Source of the DNA: Rikenella sp.
GTDB taxonomy: Bacteria > Bacteroidota > Bacteroidia > Bacteroidales > Rikenellaceae
Assembly (NCBI GenBank): GCA_029054535.1
Contig: JAIDFC010000286.1
Coordinates: 1-6,089, forward strand
Direction of reading: 5' to 3'
Length of the DNA stretch: 6,089 nt
Positions 1 through 5,995 of the stretch are shown one piece after another. A program made the translations under genes and the position numbers. Position 1 is the stretch's first letter; each line of letters starts with the position of its first letter. The notes under the pieces were generated by a model that saw only the letters and a list, made by a program, of their open reading frames with translations, did no database searches and was not told the DNA's origin.

Positions 1-22
1 AATGCGTTAGCATTCCCGAAAG

Positions 23-30
23 TTTCTTTG
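23..30 (+). promoter_or_regulatory. possible weak Bacteroidota -7 element upstream of the DUF308 gene
   Basis: TTTCTTTG matches the Bacteroidota -7 consensus TAnnTTTG at all fixed positions except the second. A transcript from here would start near base 36, inside the adjacent hairpin, and carry a leader of about 85 nt to the ATG at 123. The expected -33 element would sit at the very edge of the window and cannot be judged. No better match to the consensus was found between 31 and 122. This is a tentative candidate only. Confidence 0.2.
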
Positions 31-54
31 GTTCTTTCTGTTCACAGAAAGAAC
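31..54. repeat. perfect 10-bp inverted repeat (hairpin)
   Basis: GTTCTTTCTG (31-40) and CAGAAAGAAC (45-54) are exact reverse complements around the 4-base loop TTCA. No T-run follows on either strand, so a classical intrinsic terminator is not supported. It could be the terminator-like end of a gene lying before the window, a transcript-stabilising 5' hairpin for the gene at 123, or one copy of a dispersed repeat. The rest of 1-122 holds an A-rich stretch (about 98-110) just before the start codon. Such leaders are common in Bacteroidota, where they help initiation in place of a Shine-Dalgarno sequence. I see no gene in 1-122. Confidence 0.7.
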
Positions 55-122
55 AGTACCCTCCCGTCGCCAATGAATAACAGAGTATAAAAACGATCAA
101 TCAAAAAAAACAGACTAAGGTT

Positions 123-707
123 ATGAAAACACTGTTGATGTCTCGCATGGAGAATCTGCGCCACGCGGTGAAAAACTGGTGGTTGCCGTTGTTGTTGGGG
201 CTGGCCGTTTTTGTGGTCGGCATTTTGATTTTCACCTATCCGGGAGCGAGTTATGTAGCGATGTCCGTTACGTTCGCGATTTTGATACTGGTATCCGGCG
301 CGGTGAACATCGCGCTGGCGGTTTCCAACCGGAATCCGGCCATCGGCAAGGGGTGGCTTTGGGCCGGCGGGATCGTCGAGCTGTTGATCGGGCTGCTGTT
401 GATCGTCCACCCCGCGATTTCGGCCGCCACCCTGCCCGTGTTCCTCGGTTTTTGGCTGATGTTCCGGAGCTTCGGGATGATCGGTTCGGGCAGCGATCTG
501 ATGTCGCTCAAGGTTCCCGGCGGCGGATGGACCGTCTTCGTCGGCATTCTGCTGTTGATCTGCTCGGTGCTGATCCTGGCACAGCCGCTGCTCTTCGGTG
601 TGGAGGCCGTTGTGATCTGGGTCGGCGTTTCGTTCCTGGTGGGCGGGATCTCGATGGGCGTCCTTGCGTTCGAGTTGAAGAACCTGCACAAACACTTCGT
701 CGAATAG
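123..707 (+). CDS. HdeD/DUF308 family inner-membrane protein
   Basis: A 194-residue, very hydrophobic protein with six predicted membrane helices, at about residues 19-39, 43-66, 77-95, 100-121, 136-156 and 160-184. The short N-terminus is basic. The helices form three tandem two-helix repeats, each with a G/I/L-rich first helix ending in a proline (P40, P97, P155, spaced 57-58 residues). That triplication and the length are typical of the HdeD/DUF308 family. The E. coli member HdeD is linked to acid resistance; the biochemical role of the family is not settled and no catalytic residues are evident. The start at 123 follows an A-rich leader; AAGG at 117-120 is too close to serve as a normal ribosome-binding site. 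Met6 and Met9 are alternative starts. The gene is separated from the downstream operon by a hairpin and a promoter, so it is probably a single transcription unit. Confidence 0.9.
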   Translation: MKTLLMSRMENLRHAVKNWWLPLLLGLAVFVVGILIFTYPGASYVAMSVTFAILILVSGAVNIALAVSNRNPAIGKGWLWAGGIVELLIGLLLIVHPAISAATLPVFLGFWLMFRSFGMIGSGSDLMSLKVPGGGWTVFVGILLLICSVLILAQPLLFGVEAVVIWVGVSFLVGGISMGVLAFELKNLHKHFVE

Positions 708-717
708 GCCTTCGACG

Positions 718-752
718 TTCGGCACAACGAAAGGCCGAAATCGCTATCTTTG
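718..752 (+). promoter_or_regulatory. Bacteroidota-type promoter for the downstream five-gene operon
   Basis: TATCTTTG at 745-752 is an exact match to the Bacteroidota primary sigma factor -7 consensus TAnnTTTG. A -33-like TTCG lies at 718-721, 23 bases upstream; this is a loose match to the TTTG/TTG element and the spacing is slightly long. Transcription would start around 757-760, about 45 nt before the ATG at 805. No comparable element sits in a gene junction further downstream, so this probably drives the whole run from 805 to 5912. The spacing and consensus come from knowledge of Bacteroides and Flavobacterium promoters; activity is inferred. Confidence 0.65.
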
Positions 753-783
753 TCGGGACGACCCTGTGGAGGGCCGTCCCGAC
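752..783. terminator. strong hairpin: possible terminator of the DUF308 gene or 5'-UTR structure of the operon
   Basis: GTCGGGACG (752-760) and CGTCCCGAC (775-783) are exact complements. Inside them CCCT (762-765) pairs with AGGG (770-773), leaving one A/C mismatch (761/774) and a GTGG loop (766-769). The stem thus has 13 pairs. A weak T-rich stretch, TATTTT at 787-792, begins four bases after it, so the hairpin could act as a poor intrinsic terminator for the gene ending at 707. It begins on the last base of the -7 element at 745-752, so most of it would also form the first transcribed bases of the operon. The in-frame GTG at 766 lies in the loop, which argues against that codon as a start. 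Confidence 0.6.
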
Positions 784-804
784 AACTATTTTCGCGAACC
801 GACT

Positions 805-1632
805 ATGAAACAACCCGACTGGGAAACCCTCTGCCGCCGCGTGCGCGACATCGCCCGCGAAGCGGCCGCCTATATCGCCGCCGAGCGGCAGCGGTTCACC
901 GCCGACAAAATCGAAACCAAAGGGACCTTCAACTTCGTCTCGTACGTCGACAAGGGAGCCGAGCGGATCATCGTCGAGGCGCTCGGCGCGTTGTTGCCCG
1001 AAGCCGGATTCGTGGCCGAGGAGGGAGGCGGACGGACAGATGCCGAAGCCGACTACCAGTGGATCATCGACCCGCTGGACGGGACCACCAACTTCGTGCA
1101 CGGATTGCCGCCGTATGCCGTGAGCATCGCGCTGTGGGACACCCGGGCTCGGGAAACGGTGGTCGGCGTGGTGCACGAGGTTACGCTCGACGAGTGTTTT
1201 TACTCCTGGAAAGGGGCCGAGGCCGCTTACCTGAACGGGCAACCGATCCGCGTATCCGACGTGGCGCGCGTGGACGACGCTCTGGTGCTGACCGGACTGG
1301 CCTACGGCCTCGATCCGGCCGTCGTGCGCCACTTCGAGCAGAGTTTCGCCTACTTCAACCGCCACAGCCACGGATCCAGGCGTTTGGGATCGGCCGCTAC
1401 GGACCTGGTTTACGTGGCCGCCGGACGGGGCGACGCTTTCTATCACATCAACCTCTCGCCGTGGGACGTGGCCGCCGGAGCTTTCATCGTTCGGCAGGCC
1501 GGAGGGCGCGTGGCCGATTTCCAGGGCGGCGAGGATTATACTTTCGGGCGGAGCGTCGTGGCCACCGCGCCGGGAGTGTGGGACGAGGTGTTCGGACTCG
1601 TGGCCGGAGAGACGTTCAACGAATGCGAATAA
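805..1632 (+). CDS. inositol monophosphatase family phosphatase (SuhB-like)
   Basis: A 275-residue Mg2+-dependent phosphatase of the FIG/IMPase superfamily, of normal length for the family. Visible motifs in order: D49 in the FVSYVDKGAE segment; E72-E73 (first metal-binding acidic pair); DPLDGTTN at 89-96, the family signature with metal ligands D89 and D92; and WDVAAG at 220-225 with D221, the second signature. The intact signatures indicate an active enzyme. Substrate is not readable from sequence: inositol-1-phosphate, another sugar phosphate, fructose-1,6-bisphosphate, NADP or 3'-phosphoadenylates are all handled by relatives. I chose the ATG at 805 over the in-frame GTG at 766, because 766 lies in the loop of the upstream hairpin, only a few bases from the predicted transcription start, and the 13 extra residues add nothing conserved. 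It is first in the operon; the acyltransferase begins 9 bp after its stop. Confidence 0.93.
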   Translation: MKQPDWETLCRRVRDIAREAAAYIAAERQRFTADKIETKGTFNFVSYVDKGAERIIVEALGALLPEAGFVAEEGGGRTDAEADYQWIIDPLDGTTNFVHGLPPYAVSIALWDTRARETVVGVVHEVTLDECFYSWKGAEAAYLNGQPIRVSDVARVDDALVLTGLAYGLDPAVVRHFEQSFAYFNRHSHGSRRLGSAATDLVYVAAGRGDAFYHINLSPWDVAAGAFIVRQAGGRVADFQGGEDYTFGRSVVATAPGVWDEVFGLVAGETFNECE

Positions 1633-1641
1633 CGCGGACTT

Positions 1642-2580
1642 ATGTGGAGCTACTATCTGATCTATCCGCTGGCCTGGTGCGTCGGGCGATTGCCCGACCG
1701 GATCCAATTTCTCTTGTCGGACCTCGTTCGGTGGGTTTTGTATCGGGTCGTGCGCTATCGGCGAGGGGTGGTGCGAGAAAATCTGCGCGCATCGTTTCCG
1801 GAGAAGAGCGAAGCGGAGCGGCGGGAGATCGAGCAGGCTTTCTATAAACAGTTGGCGGATGTCTTTATCGAGACCTTGTCGCTGGCGTCGGTCTCCGAGG
1901 GGCAGGTTCGGCGACGGATGCGCTATTTGAACTTAGACGAGTTGATGCGTTGGACCGGGGGACGGTCGTGGATCTCGGCGATGGCGCATTACGGGTCGTG
2001 GGAGTACACGACCAACTTCGACCTGCATCGGACCCACGACGAGACGCTGGCGGTCTACCGGCCGCTGAGCGACCGAGGAGCGGACCGCTTCTACCGCCGG
2101 ATCCGGAGTCGGTTCGGGGTGCGTCCGGTGCCGATGCACGACGTGGGACGCGAGATGGTGCGGAGCTTCCGGGAGGGACGGCACACGACCTTTGCGTTGA
2201 TTGCCGACCAGACCCCTCCGTGGCCGGAGATCCAGAACTGGACCTTGTTTCTGGGGCGGTGGACCCCGTTTTTCACCGGGATGGAGAAGCTGGCCGTCAA
2301 ATTCCACCTGCCGGTCGTCTTTCTCGACGTGCGGAAAGTGCGGCGGGGATACTACGAGGCGCGGTTCGACCTGCTCTACGACGGCGACGAGGCGGTGGCC
2401 GAGGGCGAGATCACGAAGCGATATGCCGAGCGGTTGGAACAGATGATCCGCACCCGGCCGGAGCTGTGGATGTGGTCGCACAGGCGGTGGAAACACGATC
2501 GCGACGACTGGATGGCGCGCCATCCGCTGGCGGCGGCCAAGATGGAGAAGAAAAAAGAACCGAACAGCGCGACGGAATGA
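1642..2580 (+). CDS. lysophospholipid acyltransferase family protein (LpxL/HtrB-like lipid A acyltransferase)
   Basis: A 312-residue protein of the bacterial lipid A late-acyltransferase family, which transfers a fatty acyl chain from acyl-ACP to lipid A precursors at the cytoplasmic face of the inner membrane. The catalytic HX4E motif is present (H116 to E121, in AMAHYGSWE). Further family blocks are the ADQTPP segment at 188-193, FLGRWTPFFTGMEKLA around 203-218, and the C-terminal RPELWMWSHRRWK at 272-284. The N-terminus (1-35) is hydrophobic and aromatic, as expected of a membrane-associated anchor. The tail (293-312) is charged and looks disordered. The start lies 9 bp after the phosphatase stop, and the end overlaps the next gene in an ATGA junction, suggesting translational coupling. 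Acyl-chain length and acceptor position cannot be read from the sequence. Confidence 0.92.
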   Translation: MWSYYLIYPLAWCVGRLPDRIQFLLSDLVRWVLYRVVRYRRGVVRENLRASFPEKSEAERREIEQAFYKQLADVFIETLSLASVSEGQVRRRMRYLNLDELMRWTGGRSWISAMAHYGSWEYTTNFDLHRTHDETLAVYRPLSDRGADRFYRRIRSRFGVRPVPMHDVGREMVRSFREGRHTTFALIADQTPPWPEIQNWTLFLGRWTPFFTGMEKLAVKFHLPVVFLDVRKVRRGYYEARFDLLYDGDEAVAEGEITKRYAERLEQMIRTRPELWMWSHRRWKHDRDDWMARHPLAAAKMEKKKEPNSATE

Positions 2581-3641
2581 TGGAACGGTTGGCGGTAGTG
2601 ATTCTGAACTGGAACGGCGAGGGCTTTCTGCGGCGTTTTCTGCCGGGGGTGGTCGAATGCTCTACGGGGGCTTGGGCGCCGGAGGGGTGCGAGGTCTCGG
2701 TGGCGGTGGCGGACAACGGCTCGACGGACGGCTCGGTGGATTGGCTCACGGAGACTTACGTTTCGCCCGGCGATTCGCGGGTTGTCGTGCTGACCTTAGG
2801 GCAGAATTATGGGTTTACAGGGGGGTATAACCGAGCGTTGGAGGCGCCGGAGTTGGCGGGGTACGACTACTACCTGCTCTTGAACTCGGACGTCGAGGTT
2901 ACGGCGGGATGGCTCGGGCCGTTGGTCGAGGCGATGCGTTCGGACGGTTCGATCGGCGCGGCGATGCCGAAGATGCGGGGGTACGAGCGGCGGGAATACT
3001 TCGAATATGCAGGGGCTGCGGGCGGATTTATCGACATCCTCGGGTACCCTTTTTGCCGGGGGCGGATCTTCGGGACGGTGGAACGCGACGAGGGGCAGTA
3101 CGACACGTCGCGGGAGATCTTTTGGGCTTCGGGGGCGGCGATGCTCGTCCGGGCTTCGGTGTGGCGGCGACTCGGGGGATTGGACGAGGCTTTTTTCGCC
3201 CATATGGAGGAGATCGACCTCTGCTGGCGGATGTGGCGACACGGATATCGGGTCGTCGTTGCGCCGCGGGCGGCGGTCTACCATGTCGGGGGAGGGGCTT
3301 TGCCGGCGTCGTCGCCGAGGAAAACCTACCTCAATTTTCGAAACAACCTCGCGATGCTCTACAAAAACCTCTCGCGGGGGCGGTTCGCGGGGGTCTACGG
3401 GGTGCGGCTCGGGATCGATCTCCTGCAGGCGTTCGGCTATTTCCTCATGGGGAGGTTCGCTTTCGGCGCGGCCATACTCCGGGGACACAGGGACTTTTGG
3501 CTACGTATGCGGCGAAAGCTCGACCGACAGGCCGGACAGGCCGAGTACGGATTCCGATTGCCGCCGAAACGGGTTTTCTACCGGGGGAGCATCGCAGCGC
3601 GCTACCTGTGCGGACGGAGACAGTTCGGAGAGATGATGTAA
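2577..3641 (+). CDS. family 2 glycosyltransferase (GT-A fold, rhamnosyltransferase-like)
   Basis: A 354-residue GT2 enzyme expected to transfer a sugar from a nucleotide-sugar donor to a surface glycan or lipid-linked acceptor on the cytoplasmic side. In order: VVILNWNG (7-14) at the start of the nucleotide-binding fold; ADNGSTDGS (45-53); NYGFTGGYN (77-85); LLNSDVEV (101-108), whose NSD takes the place of the metal-binding DxD; WASGAAMLVR (183-192); and EEIDLCWR (211-218), the region of the catalytic base in this family. The block around YHVGGG (235-240) is also typical. A hydrophobic, partly amphipathic stretch (about 270-300) may bind the membrane. Two consecutive in-frame ATGs (2577, 2580) are possible starts; 2577 gives the ATGA overlap with the acyltransferase. 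Relatives include WbbL-type rhamnosyltransferases, but donor and acceptor are not determined. Pairing with a lipid A acyltransferase suggests lipopolysaccharide or capsule work. Confidence 0.92.
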   Translation: MMERLAVVILNWNGEGFLRRFLPGVVECSTGAWAPEGCEVSVAVADNGSTDGSVDWLTETYVSPGDSRVVVLTLGQNYGFTGGYNRALEAPELAGYDYYLLLNSDVEVTAGWLGPLVEAMRSDGSIGAAMPKMRGYERREYFEYAGAAGGFIDILGYPFCRGRIFGTVERDEGQYDTSREIFWASGAAMLVRASVWRRLGGLDEAFFAHMEEIDLCWRMWRHGYRVVVAPRAAVYHVGGGALPASSPRKTYLNFRNNLAMLYKNLSRGRFAGVYGVRLGIDLLQAFGYFLMGRFAFGAAILRGHRDFWLRMRRKLDRQAGQAEYGFRLPPKRVFYRGSIAARYLCGRRQFGEMM

Positions 3642-3651
3642 CTTCTTGACA

Positions 3652-4503
3652 ATGAGACAATCTATACTTTTTTCAACCTGCCTCGTCTTCTTCGGCGGGG
3701 CGATCCTCTTCGGGGCTTGCGGCGGAGGCGTGTCGTCGGGCGGCGGAGCCGCTTCGGCCACCGCTTCGGACCGGACCGCGACCAAAGCGGCTCCGGAGCC
3801 GAAACGGGTCGTGGCACGGGTCGTAGCGGAGTATCCGCACGACCCGGAGGCTTATACCCAGGGGCTGCTGTGGAGCGACGGCGGGTTATACGAGAGTACG
3901 GGCGAGTACGGCAGTTCGTCGCTGCGGCGGATCGAACCGGTCGAGACGGGACGCGTCGTGCGCTCGGCGCCTCTGTCGGGACAGTATTTCGGCGAGGGAC
4001 TCGCGCTGGTGGGCGACTCGCTGCTCTACCAGCTCACCTGGCGCGAACAACGCTGCCTGGTCTACGACCGGAGCGATTTCCGACAGGTCGGAGTCTTCGC
4101 CTACTCGGGCGAGGGGTGGGGGCTGACGGCGAACGAGGCGGGCGACTCGCTCTACATGAGCGACGGAAGCGAGTGGGTACGGGTGCTACGGCCGGCGGAT
4201 TTCGCGCAGCAACGGCGGTTCGCGGTGCGCGACCACCGCGGACCGGTGCGGGAGATCAACGAACTGGAGTGGATCGGGGGGCGACTCTGGGCGAACTTGT
4301 ATCTGACGGATCGGATTGCGGTGATCGATCCGGCGACGGGCCACGTAACGCACTACATCGACTGTTCGGGGCTCGAAACCCGCATCGCGCACCGACGCGA
4401 CACGGATGTTTTCAACGGCATCGCCTACGATCCGGCTTCGGGGCGGGTGTTCGTTACGGGGAAAAATTGGGACAAATTGTTTGAAATCGAGGTCGACTTA
4501 TGA
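3652..4503 (+). CDS. glutaminyl-peptide cyclotransferase, plant-type beta-propeller lipoprotein
   Basis: A 283-residue predicted lipoprotein that converts N-terminal glutamine of peptides or proteins to pyroglutamate, releasing ammonia. Residues 1-22 form a signal peptide with lipobox LFGAC and lipidated C23. A low-complexity Gly/Ser/Ala/Thr linker (24-50) follows. The catalytic domain (about 52-283) matches the five-bladed propeller family of papaya and Xanthomonas enzymes (Glu_cyclase_2): YPHDPEAYTQGL (61-72), the near-invariant FGEGL with the presumed catalytic E115 (113-117), EGWGL (154-158), INELEW (202-207), and VFNGIAYDP to TGKNW (253-273). This differs from the zinc-dependent animal-type cyclase found in many Bacteroidota. 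No acidic surface-export signal follows C23, so a periplasmic-facing anchor is inferred. I prefer ATG 3652 over an in-frame TTG at 3646. It starts 10 bp after the glycosyltransferase and overlaps nadE by ATGA. Confidence 0.9.
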   Translation: MRQSILFSTCLVFFGGAILFGACGGGVSSGGGAASATASDRTATKAAPEPKRVVARVVAEYPHDPEAYTQGLLWSDGGLYESTGEYGSSSLRRIEPVETGRVVRSAPLSGQYFGEGLALVGDSLLYQLTWREQRCLVYDRSDFRQVGVFAYSGEGWGLTANEAGDSLYMSDGSEWVRVLRPADFAQQRRFAVRDHRGPVREINELEWIGGRLWANLYLTDRIAVIDPATGHVTHYIDCSGLETRIAHRRDTDVFNGIAYDPASGRVFVTGKNWDKLFEIEVDL

Positions 4504-5912
4504 GAATTGCACTCGCACAACAGAACTACAAGATAGGGGACCTGACGGGAAACGTCGCGAAGATCCGTTCGGCCATCGCCGAGGCGGCGGAGCGCGGGGC
4601 GGAAAGGATCGTTTTTTCTCGCCAGGCGATTGTCGGCAACGGGCCGCTGTTGGGACTGGCCGATTCGGCAGCGTTTCGGCAAGCGGCCGAAGCGGCGCGG
4701 AACGAGATCGAGGCCTTTGCCGAGGCGGCGCGGGTGCGGCTCGTTTGGGAAGATACGGAGTGGGACGGGACGACGATTCGCTGTGCGGCGGATCCTTTCC
4801 GGCACGGGGCTCCGGAGACGAATCGAGCGCAGTTGCTGGCCGATGCCGAAACGTCGGGGAGGCCGGTGGTGTGGGTGAACGCGGCGGGGGCGCAGACCGG
4901 AACGATCTACTATGGCGGCTCTTGTGTCGTGTGGCCGAGCGGAGAAGCGGTGGAGCTGCCGCTGTTCGAGGAGGGGCTGGCGGTGGTCGACTTATCGTCG
5001 CCGAAGAACGAGCGGGCGGCGTGGGGCGACCGGCTGGACCAGCTGCACGGGGCGTTGATCCTGGGGATACGCGACTACTTCGCCAAAACGGGGATGCGGG
5101 ATGCTTGTGTGGCGATGTCGGGCGGAATCGACTCGGCGCTGGTGCTGGCCTTGGCGGTCGAGGCGCTCGGGGCGGCGCATGTCAAGACGGTGATGTTGCC
5201 GTCGCAGTACTCGTCGGACCACTCGATCACGGACTCGGAAGAGATGATCCGCCGGGTGGGCATTCCGGCCGGGCAGGCGTGGCGGATTCCCATCTCGGGG
5301 ACGTTCGGTGCGGCACTCGACGCCTTGCAACCCATCCTCGGCTCGGCCACGACCGAAGCGAATCGCGGACTGGCTCAAGAAAACATGCAGGCCCGGATCC
5401 GGCTGATGATGACGATGGCGCTGTCGAACAGCCACGGGGCGTTGATGCTCAACACTTCGAACAAAAGCGAAGCGGCGGTGGGATACGGGACGTTGTACGG
5501 CGATACGAGCGGCGCGCTGGCGGTGATCGGCGATTTGTACAAGGAGGATGTCTACGCCCTCTCGCGGCGGATCAACGAGGCAGCGGTGGCCGGAGGGGCA
5601 TCCGAGGGACCGATCCCTGAACATATTCTCGTCAAAGCGCCGTCGGCCGAGCTGCGACCGGGGCAGCAGGACTCCGATTCGCTGCCGGACTACCCGCTGC
5701 TGGACGCGATTCTGGTACGACTGATCGAAGGAGGACGATCCTCGGCGGAGGTGATCGCCGAAGGATTCGATGCCGAGGCGGTCGAACGGGTCTGTCGACT
5801 CTTGCTCGGGGGGGATTTCAAACGTTTTCAACTGCCGCCGGCGCTCCGGGTGTCGGGATGCACGTTCGGCGTCGAGTGGCAATGGCCGATCGTAGCTAAT
5901 AAAATCTTATAA
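4500..5912 (+). CDS. nadE: NAD+ synthetase with degenerate N-terminal glutaminase domain
   Basis: The last step of NAD+ synthesis: ATP-dependent amidation of deamido-NAD+. The C-terminal synthetase domain (about 175-470) looks complete: PP-loop SGGIDSAL (207-214), LPSQYSSDHS (233-242), ENMQARIR (294-301), NTSNKSE (318-324), GDLYKEDVY (344-352), PSAELRPGQQD (381-391) and KRFQLPPALRVS (441-452). The N-terminal part (1-165) is clearly a nitrilase-type glutaminase domain: it opens MRIALAQQNYKIGD and later has PVVWVNAAGAQ (122-132) and YYGGSCVV (137-144). Its catalytic triad is gone. The usual FSEL/FPEL Glu is R41 (FSRQA), the usual ICED Cys is W83 (VWED), and the stretch between them that normally carries the catalytic Lys is about 60-70 residues too short. 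At 470 residues it is well below the 540-680 of two-domain NadE. Ammonia-dependent synthesis is inferred. It overlaps the cyclotransferase by ATGA and is last in the operon. Confidence 0.93.
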   Translation: MRIALAQQNYKIGDLTGNVAKIRSAIAEAAERGAERIVFSRQAIVGNGPLLGLADSAAFRQAAEAARNEIEAFAEAARVRLVWEDTEWDGTTIRCAADPFRHGAPETNRAQLLADAETSGRPVVWVNAAGAQTGTIYYGGSCVVWPSGEAVELPLFEEGLAVVDLSSPKNERAAWGDRLDQLHGALILGIRDYFAKTGMRDACVAMSGGIDSALVLALAVEALGAAHVKTVMLPSQYSSDHSITDSEEMIRRVGIPAGQAWRIPISGTFGAALDALQPILGSATTEANRGLAQENMQARIRLMMTMALSNSHGALMLNTSNKSEAAVGYGTLYGDTSGALAVIGDLYKEDVYALSRRINEAAVAGGASEGPIPEHILVKAPSAELRPGQQDSDSLPDYPLLDAILVRLIEGGRSSAEVIAEGFDAEAVERVCRLLLGGDFKRFQLPPALRVSGCTFGVEWQWPIVANKIL

Positions 5913-5991
5913 CTTCTTCGGGAAATACGGCTTTCTTCGCCTTGGCTTCGACCTGGTTGGCGAGGAACCTGGAGAAGCGTTGATCGGACAT
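5896..5991 (-). CDS. possible small ORF, or C-terminal end of a convergent gene
   Basis: On the minus strand an ATG at 5991 opens a 31-codon frame that stops at 5896-5898, giving MSDQRFSRFLANQVEAKAK and a short tail ending EEVIRFY. Roughly the first 26 codons have GC-rich third positions like the neighbouring genes. The same frame stays open upstream of the ATG to the window edge (about 63 codons in all), so this could instead be the 3' end of a longer convergent gene. The upstream part, however, is A-rich and uses codons unlike the region. I do not recognise the product. The 3' end overlaps the last codons of nadE. No TAnnTTTG promoter was seen on this strand nearby. It may be a chance ORF. 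Confidence 0.25.
   Translation of the reverse strand: MSDQRFSRFLANQVEAKAKKAVFPEEVIRFY
5945..5978. repeat. imperfect hairpin downstream of nadE
   Basis: GCTTC (5945-5949) pairs with GAAGC (5974-5978); inside, CC/GG and GGTT/AACC pair around the loop GGCGAGG, with small internal mismatches, for about 11 pairs in all. No T-run follows directly, so it is not a convincing terminator. It lies within the possible minus-strand ORF and may be incidental. Confidence 0.3.
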
Positions 5992-5995
5992 AAAC

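Noticed and set aside
1..90. Open + strand frame from base 1 to the TAA at 88-90, as a possible 3' end of an upstream gene
   Set aside because: The frame runs through both arms of the perfect hairpin at 31-54, the composition is unlike the GC-rich genes here, and the peptide has no recognisable features.
766..804. GTG at 766 as the start of the inositol-monophosphatase-family gene
   Set aside because: It sits in the loop of the 752-783 hairpin, a few bases from the predicted transcription start, and adds 13 residues with no family conservation. The ATG at 805 gives a normal 275-residue protein.
508..1707. Long minus-strand open frame (399 codons) opposite the DUF308 and phosphatase genes
   Set aside because: It is a shadow ORF created by high GC. 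It overlaps two genes with clear family motifs and its translation is Arg/Pro/His-rich low-complexity sequence without motifs.
1950..2576. N-terminal extension of the glycosyltransferase frame back to 1950
   Set aside because: The extension overlaps the acyltransferase completely and is out-of-frame low-complexity sequence. Homology to GT2 enzymes begins right after the ATG pair at 2577/2580.
3646..3651. TTG at 3646 as the start of the cyclotransferase
   Set aside because: It adds only two residues before an ATG that begins a well-formed lipoprotein signal peptide.
4500..4800. Frameshift or sequencing error as the cause of the missing NadE glutaminase segment
   Set aside because: Only 123 bases lie between the R41 and W83 codons, so the missing 60-70 residues cannot be hidden in another frame, and the blocks on both sides are in the same frame.
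4992..5882. Long minus-strand open frame opposite nadE
   Set aside because: It mirrors the NAD synthetase domain, is Arg/Gln/His-rich without motifs, and the + strand frame contains every synthetase signature.
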